A stretch of 64,000 nt of DNA from Nothophaeocryptopus gaeumannii. Its lineage: Eukaryota > Ascomycota > Dothideomycetes > Mycosphaerellales > Mycosphaerellaceae. The notes beneath the pieces are model-generated. The model did not search any database, was not told the origin of the DNA, and saw only the letters and a list, made by a program, of their open reading frames with translations. The stretch spans positions 1-64,000 of the forward strand of contig JASISA010000040.1 in the NCBI GenBank assembly GCA_031771865.1, in the 5' to 3' direction. This document shows, one piece after another, positions 1 to 9,690 of the stretch. How positions within the stretch are numbered: position 1 is the first letter of the stretch; each line of letters opens with the position of its first letter. Both the position numbers and the translations under genes were made by a program.

Positions 1-2700
1 ACACAAGCAGCCTGGGGCATTGCTGTAGACCCGCTCTGGGAATTGACATTGACCCCTTGTTCTAGGAGTAGGCGCGCAGGTTCGACTAAGCCGCCTAAGG
101 ATGCATAGTACAGCGGTTTAGTAATATGGTTGTCTTGTCAGGCGTATCAGTCCAATGATGGTCAGGATCGTGTAAGGTAAGCCAGGTAGAATAGGCCTGT
201 GTATGGCGTGAAAATAGCTTTAAAATCAGCCGTACCGTTTCTGATTTCCTTCTTGGCTAGCCAAAGCGTTGCCCATCCAGTACTTGGCGGCGTACTTGCA
301 CAGCGGAAAGTTGGATCTGATCTGGTCTATCATGAGATTGTGGTCTAGGTTAAGAAGGTAGATCAGCGAGACTTTGGCAATAGTACACTTGGCAGTAGAC
401 TCTCAAAACTTCCTGGAAACTTGGCTTCATACTGCCGGATAGCAAGTATTCCTTGACAGAAAAGTGCGCAAGCTGCAATAGCGTCTTATTCTCGGTCGTA
501 CGGACAACCGTAACTAGACTGGAGCATATTTGTGCGATTTCGCTCGGATCCGGGAGCCTATTGCCAGGAGAGAATCCTCCATCGCCTTCAACAACAACAG
601 CTATTGCATCAACAGCCTCGTCAAGTTGCAACGGCCGATCTGAGTAAGCCAGAAATTGAAGGATCCTTGTAGCGTGTTGTGTGTACTCAGGTCAATAGCA
701 GTTAGAATCCGTTCGTAGGTTTCGTGCAGTGTTGCGGGCAGAGATAAGAGCGCTTGTTGTAGAGTTTTGTAGTCAAGACACTTTTCCAACACATCAAGTT
801 GGCACGCAGCCCATCGAAACCTGGTTTCACAGTGTTAATGGATATGTTTCTAAATTTTGGTGGCGCTACTCACATGCCCTTGGCTTGCTCCATAAGTTTG
901 GTCAAAACCTCCTTTTGAACGTCCGGCCTTGATTGCCATCTCTTCAATTTACTATCGGGGTCTTCAATCCTCGCCTTAACGTAGGCTCAATATCCTTGTC
1001 TACAGGACTCTGCTGGATGCTAACAATCTGTTCAGGACGTACCCACTTGGTAAGTTCTGACTCAATGTCGTGCTCCTTGCGGCTTGTTGCAATAAGCTGG
1101 ATGTCTCCCGATGGAACAGCGTTAAGCGTCTTCATCCACAAAAGCAGTTCTGTCCTTGTTGTACATTCATCTAGTGCATCGAGCACAATGCGGGTGGAAC
1201 CGGTTTTCTGGAGTATGGCTTGGAGTGTCGTAAGGAGAGAATCTGTCGTGGGTCGTTTTCCTCCGTTTTCGTGACGTCCAAAAAGTTGCTCAAGCTGCTG
1301 CTGAGCTTCCTTTGAGTGGGGAACACTGAGAAATGAGCGAGCGAGCCATACTGTCGACGGTCTGCTTTGCCGTGTCATTGAAGTCAAAGTAGAAGTAGGC
1401 GACAAAGCTTGTACAACGGTCTGCTTTGCTCTGGCGTTTCAAGGTCTCGATTATTGAGGTGCTTAAAACTGTCTTCCCGCAGCCAGGTATCCCATGAAGC
1501 CAAAGGAAGGAGCGAGAGGTTCCTTTCCAGTGCTCAAAAATATTGCTTTCTAAGAACCAGGTGCCTGTTCCAGTATGGCGTTGCTTCAGCGCTTTGTTGT
1601 AGTTGGTAGATACGTCTGGTGCGGCAAGCCACCTCTGGAGCTCAGTCGTTTGTGAGTGCTGGTGCAGGTTTTGGACTGTTGCGTAAATCTTGGTCACATC
1701 ATTCTGGACTTGATGTTCATTACTAAAGAGCGAAGTTGATGCAGGATGTAGAACTACTTACTCTGCTGGACAGCCTCGCCAATCGTACGTGTCTGCTCGA
1801 TTCGCTTCCTTTGTACGTGCTTAAGGAAGTCCTTTGCAAATGCTGCCGCTGTCATTGCAGCATAATTCTGCCATGCATCATTCTTCCTCTCGTCTGCATA
1901 GTCGCAAATACCACGGATAACCAGACACGGGAAGTTGTTCATAAGACCAGCGGCTTCCATCTCAAAGCAAAGCGCCTTTATGTTCGCCTTGCCTAACCGT
2001 TCCAGCACAGCATCTCTCTCCTCCGCATTCTTGAGAAGCACCTCGCCAGAGGCGATGGTGCCGTAGTGGAATTCGGGTAAGGCATCCGCGGTGGTCGGTC
2101 GTTCAGGGTCGCGGTAGGAGGCGCCTGGATATCAAACTTCTCTTTCATCTGGGGCCGTTTCTGAAAGGCTTCTTGAAGGAACGCTAGTACCGCAGAGTCT
2201 CCCATGTCGTAGGTGGATTTCAGCCTCGAAAGTGTAGTAAGCAGCGCATTGGGAGGGGCGTTCAGAAATCCTCGGAGCTCTTCTGCTCGCTCGTTGCCTA
2301 CTATGCTGGATTTGTAGGCGTCGTACTGAACTACTCCTCCATGTGTGCCCTCTGGCTGGCTCACAACAACGTCTCCAAGGCGTATCCCCGCTAGAGGTAT
2401 GCCGGCGCCAATTCCAACCATGAGCCCTACACGAATACTTGGTAGTGATGCCAACATGCCAGTAGCCGCAGCCTGAGCAGAGCCAGTGCCGTATCTTCCG
2501 CCTGGTAGGACAGCAATCACCACAAGGTGGTCAAAGATCCGGCCCCATGTGTAGCTGTTGTGGTCGACTGTACTCTGGACGAAGTCCTGGGGATCGTCAG
2601 AGTATTCTTCATCCAGAATCACGCGGGCGGCAGCCAGTTCATGGCTGAGCGCTGCAATCCAGCCAATTGAGAAAGCAGATGACTTATGTGTATTCTCCAT
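1..2700 (-). pseudogene. Broken NLR-like gene: nucleoside phosphorylase (PNP) - NACHT - ankyrin
   Basis: Reads leftward from an ATG at 2700. The first 200 or so residues are a PNP/UDP-phosphorylase domain (IGWIAALSHELAAARVILD, GIGAGIP, then after a frame change FEMEAAGLMNNFPCLVIRGI and CDYAD). A NACHT P-loop follows (WLHGIPGCGKT near 1471-1495) with a Walker B-like LDALDEC. The last bases (118-1) read as an ankyrin repeat (LYYASLGGLVEPARLLLEQG), so the gene continues beyond the edge. Two introns keep good splice sites (1704-1761 and 821-873). The frame is broken by single-base changes near 2129, 1317, 990, 690 and 380, and a TGA lies at 226-228. In fungi such proteins act in non-self recognition and programmed cell death; this copy cannot make a full protein. 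Sequencing error cannot explain so many breaks easily. Confidence 0.9.
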
Positions 2701-3439
2701 CTTTGTGAGCAGTGAGGATGTACGGAGAAAACAAAAGTGAAATCAAGACAGAAGATCAGTAGAACATCAACGAGGCTGCGCGAGGAGCGGGAATTTCGAG
2801 TCCGTAGTTTCGTCAAGCTGGCCACAGAAGCACCTGCAGTGCAAGCCAGCCACCAAGCCTGCAGCGGCGTGCTTAAGAAGCTCTCTCTGCCACTCAATTG
2901 CCGCAGAATCGAGCTCGGACTATATATCGGCGTGTCCAACCCGAGCCCACCGGTGAGCGCAGTCTCGAAGGCATGCTTCCAAAGTCACAAACTCCGTCAC
3001 GCACTCCTGCATGCACTCCTTTGCAACTTTTGCAACTTTTGCATTATCAGACAGCGGCGTCCTTGCGCGGTATGCGTCTGTGTTAGAGCGCATGGATATC
3101 TTGGAAAGCCGGCTACACTTATTTACACGTTCTATACAGCGACAGCATACTCCCAGCGGAATGGCAGAATTGGGCAGTCGCAGTGACGTCACATGCTGTT
3201 CCTTCAAGATTGTTCTATATACGGCACAGACTGGCAATCGCAAAGCCGCAGAAGACGGCCATCACACATCTCATCGACCGCTGCTGTGACGCCATTTCGC
3301 GCCACGTAGTTCATCTGCCGCCCTTTACACAAAGGCCATGGAGCTTCTTAGGGACGCGCCCGTATTTGCTGTATGCAGCTGCAAAGCCACACAGGGCGGC
3401 CTCTCAGCTCGCGGTCGCCCTGCAGCCTTTCCTTATCGG
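2701..3439. other. Intergenic: upstream of the NLR-like gene
   Basis: No convincing gene. This holds the upstream region of the NLR-like pseudogene. Open frames here lack recognisable domains and overlap one another. Confidence 0.5.
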
Positions 3440-4240
3440 CTTCCTTACAAAGGCAAAGAGGATATTTACAAAGAAGGCTTTCAAGGATCAGAAGTTGCTG
3501 GGTACTACTCAAGATGGCAATCGTGAATGGATCACATGCCTAGCCTGTATCTCTGCAGCTAATGAGTGCCTTCCTCCAGGCCTAATCTATTAGGCAAAGA
3601 CAGGCAATATTCAAGACACTTGGGTACAGGATCTCGACACATCTATTCACAATTTTTTCATGGCATCCTCAGAGAATGGATGGACAGACAATAAGCTTGG
3701 TCTAGCGTGGTTAGAGCAGGTATTTGATCGCTTTACAAGGCCTATTGCAGGGAGATCTTGGAGACTGTTGTTTGTTGATGGGCATGGGTCACATATCAAT
3801 ATGGACTTCCTTTCATATTGTGACAGTCACCGGATCTTGCTTGCTGTCTACCCACCTCATTCTACCATAGACTACAGCCTCTAGATGTCTCACTCTTCTC
3901 ACCTCTTGGACTCTATTACAGTCAGGAACTGGACCACTTTCTACGAGACTGTCAAGGCCTTTCTTCAATTACGAGGGAGACAGCGAGGAGGATCATCAGA
4001 TTGTTTATCACGGCTAACGTGAAATTGCCCTCGCCTATTGCCCTGATAGCGGGATCATGTCAGCATCAGGCATATGGGGTGTGTTTGTCACAAAGTGCAA
4101 ATGGAAGAAATGTCGGGGCCTCGCACGATCTCACGTCTCTCGAGAACCAATCGATTCTGCGGACCAGCCTGGATTTCAGCAATTGTGCTGCCGGCAGAGT
4201 TGAACGCCTTGTGACAGTCTCGGCCAATCGATAGCGTGAA
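3440..4240 (+). mobile_element. Decayed pogo/Fot1-type transposase (DDE) fragment
   Basis: The plus strand reads QDGNREWITC, then NGWTDNKLGLAWLEQVFD, then LLFVDGHGSHI and VYPPHST, the core of the DDE superfamily endonuclease of pogo/Fot1 DNA transposons. A TAG (3592-3594) interrupts an otherwise continuous frame between CLPPGLIY and AKTGNIQDTW. After YPPHST the expected continuation (PLDVSLFSPLG) appears in another frame, consistent with loss of one base near 3866. The N-terminal helix-turn-helix and the terminal repeats are not seen next to it. This is an inactive fragment. Its 3' limit is approximate. Confidence 0.85.
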
Positions 4241-4551
4241 GTCGAATGTGGTGAGACGTGTTTAAGACGTAATGCAAAAAGCCAGATGCCCATATGCCGA
4301 CTTCTCGCGTGCATTTGTTCGAATATGCCTCTCCTGTGAGCTTCGAGAATGTATACATATGTAGAGAATTCGTTCCTTCTTCGTCCGCCTTGCAACAAAC
4401 ATTCAGCCCGCTATGGCCACTTCAGCCCTTAACGTATTTCTCGACTTTCCGGTAAACAACATTAGGATCATACAAACACAATCTAATCCAACGACTAGTA
4501 ACAAGCCATAGACTCATCGATTCAACGTTCCCGACTGGACTTCTTAGCTGA

Positions 4552-5429
4552 TAGCCCGCGATCAATTTGCGAGTCAATTCGAGCCTACGAATCGTGAAGA
4601 TGAGATTCGCCTTGGAGTTGAGATCAGTACTCAGAACTCGCCAGTCTTCGTTTCCAACGAATCCGAGGTGGCCATGCATTTTATCTCCAGTGTTCTCTCA
4701 TTAGCCCAGAAGGCCTTTGAGACGTTCCCGTATCTATTCTTTCGTCGAGAGATTGGACCACCAGGAGAGGTAACGCAAGATACTACGATGACCGTCGACT
4801 TTGCGATTTTATATCAGAAAAACACAATTCAATATCCAAGGTGCGCGGCCATTGGGGAATGCAAAAGACCCCATGTTATCCGGCCAGATGAGTGGAGAAA
4901 ACGGTAAGGCGTGCGAGTAACTTCTGGAACACGCAACTTAGCAAGAGAGCTGCTAGGGTAAGCACCCACTATAAAATTTCAATCTCTAGGATACTAAACG
5001 CAATTAAGGTACGCCTGGTACTATGATTGCCCGCAAGCCTTCTGTTATAATGGCGTACATCTATTGCTCCTTCGCTGGCAGTGTGGCAATCGGGACCAGC
5101 TACAAACCACGACCCCTGCATGTTGGATTGTGCCGGTCGCTGGGGGACCAGTTGGGAGTATTGCAGTCCGACGTGCGTTGTATATGCTATTAAGGGAAGG
5201 ATGTCACAGAATCCATGGGCAAATAGCAGATCAAGCGGCGACAGTAGTCGGTCAATATCGCCTTCTCCACCAGGCGCATTCTGAGCGTCCTTACTGGACC
5301 CACTCTCATTCGAGACAGGTATCGTGGGTTTTACCAGGGTTACAGAGAACTCTGAACGAGACGGCTGCATTCTGGTACTGGGTCGACGCAGGGAATAGTG
5401 TCCAGGCTTCGGAGCCGCCTTTGCGGTAA
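4552..5429 (+). pseudogene. Uncharacterised ascomycete protein with PD-(D/E)XK-like motif, broken
   Basis: A frame opening after an AG at about 4551 reads through SNESEVAMHFISSVLSLA, RREIGPPGEV, TMTVDFAILYQ and GECKRPHVIRPDEW. A TAA (4905-4907) interrupts it, the frame continues to RNLARELLG, and an apparent 51-bp intron (4958-5008; donor GTAAGC, possible branch TACTAAAC, weak AAG acceptor) leads to YAWYYDCPQAFCYNG, WIVPVAGG and a stop at 5427-5429. It resembles a recurrent fungal family known to me only as hypothetical. The spacing of Asp (VDFAI) to Glu-x-Lys (ECK) fits the PD-(D/E)XK nuclease fold, but that is inference from two motifs. The N-terminal exon is not identified. The TAA would be a single C-to-T change from CAA. 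Confidence 0.55.
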
Positions 5430-5541
5430 ATGCCGTCATCTAACCAAAGAACATAGCCGGACTATGTCGCATACTACAGTCGTAAACATCTAGGATGGAA
5501 GGGAAGGTCAATAGGAGTTGATTCATACGAACAGATATCTT

Positions 5542-6252
5542 CTAAACGACCGCATATCCTGTGCTTGACCGAATCTCAACGTTCTCTAGTTCTTTGATTA
5601 GCAGTTCCGCATCAGCCATATTGTAAGACTCGCAATTATCGACAATCTCAGAAATTGAAAAGTCGATCAGGATGACTTGATTGGATTGAAGAACCATAAT
5701 GTTGTCCGGCTTGGCATCGCCATGCAGTACAAGGTACTTGGAGATCTCGCCGTAGCAGCTTGTAATTCCTTGCTTGAGCTGTGCGGTGCCTATACTCTTC
5801 TCTCCCCTTGATATCTGATTGAAAATAGATTGAAGAGTTACCCCATTGAGGTATTCCAGAGCAATACCAAATTTTTCTGGTATAGTCTGGTCCAGCTCTA
5901 TTGCAGCCGCGAGTTGCCAACGGACATCCGGGGGTACTACCTGGGAAGTTGCGTCTCTAACGCGGCTGAGCTGAGCATTCGAGACCTTCACTTCTCCATA
6001 TATTCGAGGCACGAACATGCCCTGCAATTGTCCGAGCTCGTTCATTGCCCTCTTTTCGCTTTCAAAACCACCCTCTTCAGCGTGTACCTTGACGATTAAT
6101 GTCTGGGGAAGGCTAGCTAGTGTGTCATGTCCAAACAAAAATATATCCGAGTGACTTGAGCAATGCACCCAGCGCAGGACATATCCGTGCAATGGAGTAT
6201 CGTTAAGGTAGATGACCTTCACAAAATTAGTTAATCGGTTCTCGAAAGTCAA
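5542..6252 (-). CDS. Kinase-like (APH/protein kinase fold) protein, start unresolved
   Basis: An open frame of 236 codons with kinase-fold landmarks: LIVKVHAEEGG (ATP-site lysine region), ESEKRAMNEL (helix C glutamate), HGDAKPDNIMV (catalytic loop H-x-D-x4-N) and VILIDFS (the DFG position reads DFS). It belongs to the broad set of small fungal kinase-like proteins of unknown substrate. The upstream end has no ATG: the frame opens with TTG after a TGA, and the first in-frame ATG lies inside the kinase fold, so a 5' exon is probably missing from this model or the gene is truncated. It is convergent with the PD-(D/E)XK-like pseudogene. Confidence 0.6.
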   Translation of the reverse strand: MTFENRLTNFVKVIYLNDTPLHGYVLRWVHCSSHSDIFLFGHDTLASLPQTLIVKVHAEEGGFESEKRAMNELGQLQGMFVPRIYGEVKVSNAQLSRVRDATSQVVPPDVRWQLAAAIELDQTIPEKFGIALEYLNGVTLQSIFNQISRGEKSIGTAQLKQGITSCYGEISKYLVLHGDAKPDNIMVLQSNQVILIDFSISEIVDNCESYNMADAELLIKELENVEIRSSTGYAVV

Positions 6253-8209
6253 ATGGATTCAATATCTGCACCATAGAATAGAACGATTGTTCCTGTTGCA
6301 ACATCCTATAGAGCACTAGTTTGCGAAGAGTAGACGATCCAAATTTATTGCAGTGCGTTGAACAGCGACAGGTAAGAACTAGAGTACTCCAATCAAGGAG
6401 AGAGAGTGTGTGTATATACGTAGACTAGAAGAATTGGAATCACTTAGTGCGTCAAGATCGGTCAGCGGCCGTGCGATGCTTGGCACACGTCACACTAGGA
6501 CTGCCGGGTTCCACTACTGTACAGTCCTGTCAAGCGAAGTGACCAGCAGGCAATCCTTGATAATATTTGACGCTAAACTACTTAAGACTCATTAACAGTC
6601 GATTGAATATTCAGGCCTACAGGGAATTCCTGCAGAGCAAGAAGAACGATTCCTTGTATATTTTGACATAATGTTTGAATTCATGGTGGAGACCTGCAAT
6701 CTATTCAAACAAGAGGACCGCGAATTGCCTGCAAAGCTTGTTGATGTGTATAATAATATCTTGAAGATGAATTAGAGGAAAACGAGATCACGGGAACCTG
6801 AAACCCAAGTTCCAGACAAGAGGTCTTCTATCTGCTACTTATTACTTGTTTTCATCCTAATGTTGGGCCCTTTCCATCGGCGATGTCTCCAATGCGAGTC
6901 TCCCAGTATGTTCATTTCCCTCTCCAAGCAATCTCCTTAGTGTCAAGAGTGCCACGGCGTGTAGAACTCAAGCGGATTCGTCTATATGAAGCCCATTGTT
7001 GGCATTGCCGCATTTGCAAGAGGGCATGCGAGAGGACAAATTTCTTAGCAGACGACCTCTGTGAGATTGGCTCGGTACTCGCATGGCTGTTTGTTTGAAG
7101 CAACCCGCTTGTGGGCGAAGGAGGAGAGAGGCATGTGCTAGGTCCTGCTCACGGGGCTGGCCTAATAAGCATGGTTATCCATACTCTCTCTCTGCTTTGG
7201 CGGTGCGTAACCGGAGAAAGAGAAAGGGGGGGAGAGTGATAGGTAAAAACGCCACTGTGGCAACATATAGAAAGCTCCAGGGCACATTTGCGTGTACCTG
7301 CTGATGTATAGAGCAAAGACGTAAGCTCCCAGCGATTAGGCCCATGTTCACCTATGCACCCATACAGCCACGTTCGTCTGGCAGGGCTGGATGGTTTCCA
7401 CACCATGCTTGGCCTCACAAAACTCAACGACGCTGCAGATCGACGGGAACAGATTGCGGCACAAAGAGCACTTGCCGTGCCCGCGATGCCTGTCGAGAAA
7501 ACGCACACGCTGCGATGGTTCTTACTCTTATTGTCGACACGGACCTAGTCCATTTTCCTGCGATTAACCCGGGAGCAATGGCAGATGCATAGCGACCTTT
7601 GACGACCTCGGATCCTTGTCTCGCTATACAGAGTGGCCTAGGTACCAAGAATGTGCCATTTTATTTTTTTCGAAACTAAGTCATAGTGTCGTCTAGGCCC
7701 TTGGAGGTTAGAAAAGCGTTCGATCTCCTCGGCGGGCGGTATGCACGCGACTGCGGACAGCTGGATGATTCGCAGTCAACGAAGACCACCTCCGTTCTAG
7801 TGCGTCGGCGGCCTTAGGCGTCAATATCGACCCTTATTGTAGTGTGGCGAGTGCACCTGCCCAAGATCAGAACGGAAGTGCAACACTCAGAGGAGGCTTA
7901 CATGTCGGTATGTTTCTTTTTCAGCTTCTGCAAGACAGGCGAATTATACGAGTGATGAAAGTGGCTCGCCCATGGGCCGTACTATTCGGTTTATATGCGC
8001 ACTACTCATGCGGAAACGCAAGGCTAACGATTAGGCAACAACATGCGCGGCGCATTCTTATATAGTTCCCGGATGTGGGGCGAGTTTCCCGGCGCCCCGG
8101 GCCGTTCTGGCAAGGGAGCGCGTCGAAGCCTTTGAGTAGCCAATGCAAACAACCTGTGGTCATTATTCTCAGATACGAATTCCACTCATTCCTATATTAG
8201 CAACTTGGA
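6253..8209. other. Intergenic, no recognised gene
   Basis: About 2 kb with no frame I can assign. A 34-codon ATG frame at 6671-6775 (MFEFMVETCNLFKQEDRELP...) has natural-looking composition and could be the tail of a decayed gene, but nothing supports it further. Confidence 0.5.
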
Positions 8210-8464
8210 ATGACGGACACGAACGATTCAGCTACAGGAGCAAATGGTATCGACAATACAGAATCTCAACTACACCCCCGTACGCATGACCTCTCGCTCG
8301 CAGGGTTCGCAAGATCACCACTTCCGCCATTATCATGCAACCTCGAGCTTGATAAGATTGTCTCTCCTAGCGATACTTCCACCTCGCCTAGTGTATCGCA
8401 ACGAGACCAAGAGGAGGAGGCAGACAAAGGGAGAGACCACAGCTTCGCTCTACGGCCGATGTGA
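8210..8464 (+). other. Possible N-terminal reading frame of the kinase-like gene
   Basis: An 84-residue ATG frame (starts MTDTNDSATGANGIDNTESQ) ends in TGA at the point where the kinase-like frame opens in another phase. It may be the disordered N-terminus of that protein cut off by an indel, or chance. No domain is visible. Confidence 0.3.
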
Positions 8465-8466
8465 AG

Positions 8467-9222
8467 ATGTTCGAAGCATTTCACTTCGAGACTGGAGCAT
8501 TCATTAGATGCTTTTATACCTATTTTGATGCCGACCATGGGGCTTGGATTGGACAAAATACGGAGCTGAGGAAATATAATCTGTTGCTCGAAGATATTGT
8601 CCTTAGTCTCCGGAAGATCCCAGACGAAAAGGCCTTCCCAGAAGCACCTCAGCAGATCACACTAGCGCCTGTCGTCGATCCAGCAAAGCACTTCGTCAAA
8701 CGTCCCCAGATACACTGTTTTTCGGACGAGTTCGAATCTACGCTTATTCCGCGGATGCATATCGAAGAGGCACGAATACTTGAGTATCTAAAGCAACACC
8801 CTCACCCAAACATCGTGCCATATCATGGATGCGTCATAAAACGTGGTCGCATAGTGGGCATCGTACTCAAGCGGCTCCACAAGACTTTAGAGCAACGTCT
8901 TCATGATAGCGATGCGTCTAATCTCAATGTGGAGATTCTCGAGAAGCAACTCCGATCCGCAATTGCTCACATTCACGCACTAGGCCTTGCGCATAATGAT
9001 CTCAATCCATCGAACCTCGCTCTCGATGAATTAGACCAGCTGGCTATTATTGACTGGGGGTCCTGCAAGGAACTGGGTAAAGAGCTTATTTCTGCAGGCA
9101 CACCGGGGTGGATTAATGAAGAGTACGACATTTCGAAGCAGGAACACGACCTCACTGCTATTAACAAGGTGATTAGTTGGATCAGAAAGAATAATGGAGC
9201 CTGCCGTGAGAAGGACACGTAA
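8467..9222 (+). CDS. Protein kinase-like protein (fungal accessory family)
   Basis: A 251-residue frame from ATG 8467. It carries HIEEARILEYLKQHPHPNI (N-lobe helix), VLKRL (hinge region), HNDLNPSNLALDE (catalytic loop, H-x-D-x4-N) and AIIDWGS (DWG in place of DFG), and ends in the family-like AGTPGWINEEYD region. Such proteins are common in ascomycete accessory regions with unknown targets. A 255-base ATG frame at 8210-8464 ends exactly where this one opens, in another phase; its Ser/Asp/Glu-rich text could be the true N-terminus separated by a frameshift. The clear lysine-bearing glycine loop of active kinases is not obvious, so activity is uncertain. Confidence 0.7.
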   Translation: MFEAFHFETGAFIRCFYTYFDADHGAWIGQNTELRKYNLLLEDIVLSLRKIPDEKAFPEAPQQITLAPVVDPAKHFVKRPQIHCFSDEFESTLIPRMHIEEARILEYLKQHPHPNIVPYHGCVIKRGRIVGIVLKRLHKTLEQRLHDSDASNLNVEILEKQLRSAIAHIHALGLAHNDLNPSNLALDELDQLAIIDWGSCKELGKELISAGTPGWINEEYDISKQEHDLTAINKVISWIRKNNGACREKDT

Positions 9223-9479
9223 TTTGCGGTTGTTAAGCTGGTCCTGGTGCTAGTGCCGCACTACACTAAGCTCATTTTCGGGCGCGGATTGCTGCGATCT
9301 ACTCGAACTATCAACCTTACTGCCTGGTTTACAAGAAATGACGATATATTCCTAGAAGCTTCCAGTCATCACTGCTGATGATGCTGCCGTAACGTAACCG
9401 GTGGGGAAGCTGCGCAGGTAGTGAAGCTGCGCACGGATTTCCAACCCACTACCTTTCATCCATTACTACACACTCAAAT

Positions 9480-9690
9480 ATGGCCCGTTCATCAAAGCAA
9501 GCAGCTCAGATTGAAGCCAATGTCCAGGCGGTAATCGCAGCATATTAAGGAAAGGAATACGACTCCGTTCGCGCTGCTGCTCTTGCCTTCTCTGTGCCAG
9601 CCTCTACCCTTCGAGCTCGCCTTGCTGGCACGATATCTTCGCAGGCGGACTGCTCTCGACAGCGTTTAGGATGACCGGTTTTTTCGTATG
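9480..9690 (+). mobile_element. Pogo-type transposase N-terminal (psq helix-turn-helix) relic
   Basis: From ATG 9480 the frame reads MARSSKQAAQIEANVQAVIA, a TAA at 9546-9548, then GKEYDSVRAAALAFSVPAST and LRARL, the pattern of the CENP-B/psq-type DNA-binding domain that begins Fot1/pogo transposases. The DDE domain is absent downstream. Just upstream, the 11-base string GAAGCTGCGCA occurs twice (about 9399-9430), possibly the remains of a terminal repeat. It is a different fragment from the DDE relic at 3.4-4.2 kb, though both could come from the same family. Confidence 0.7.
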
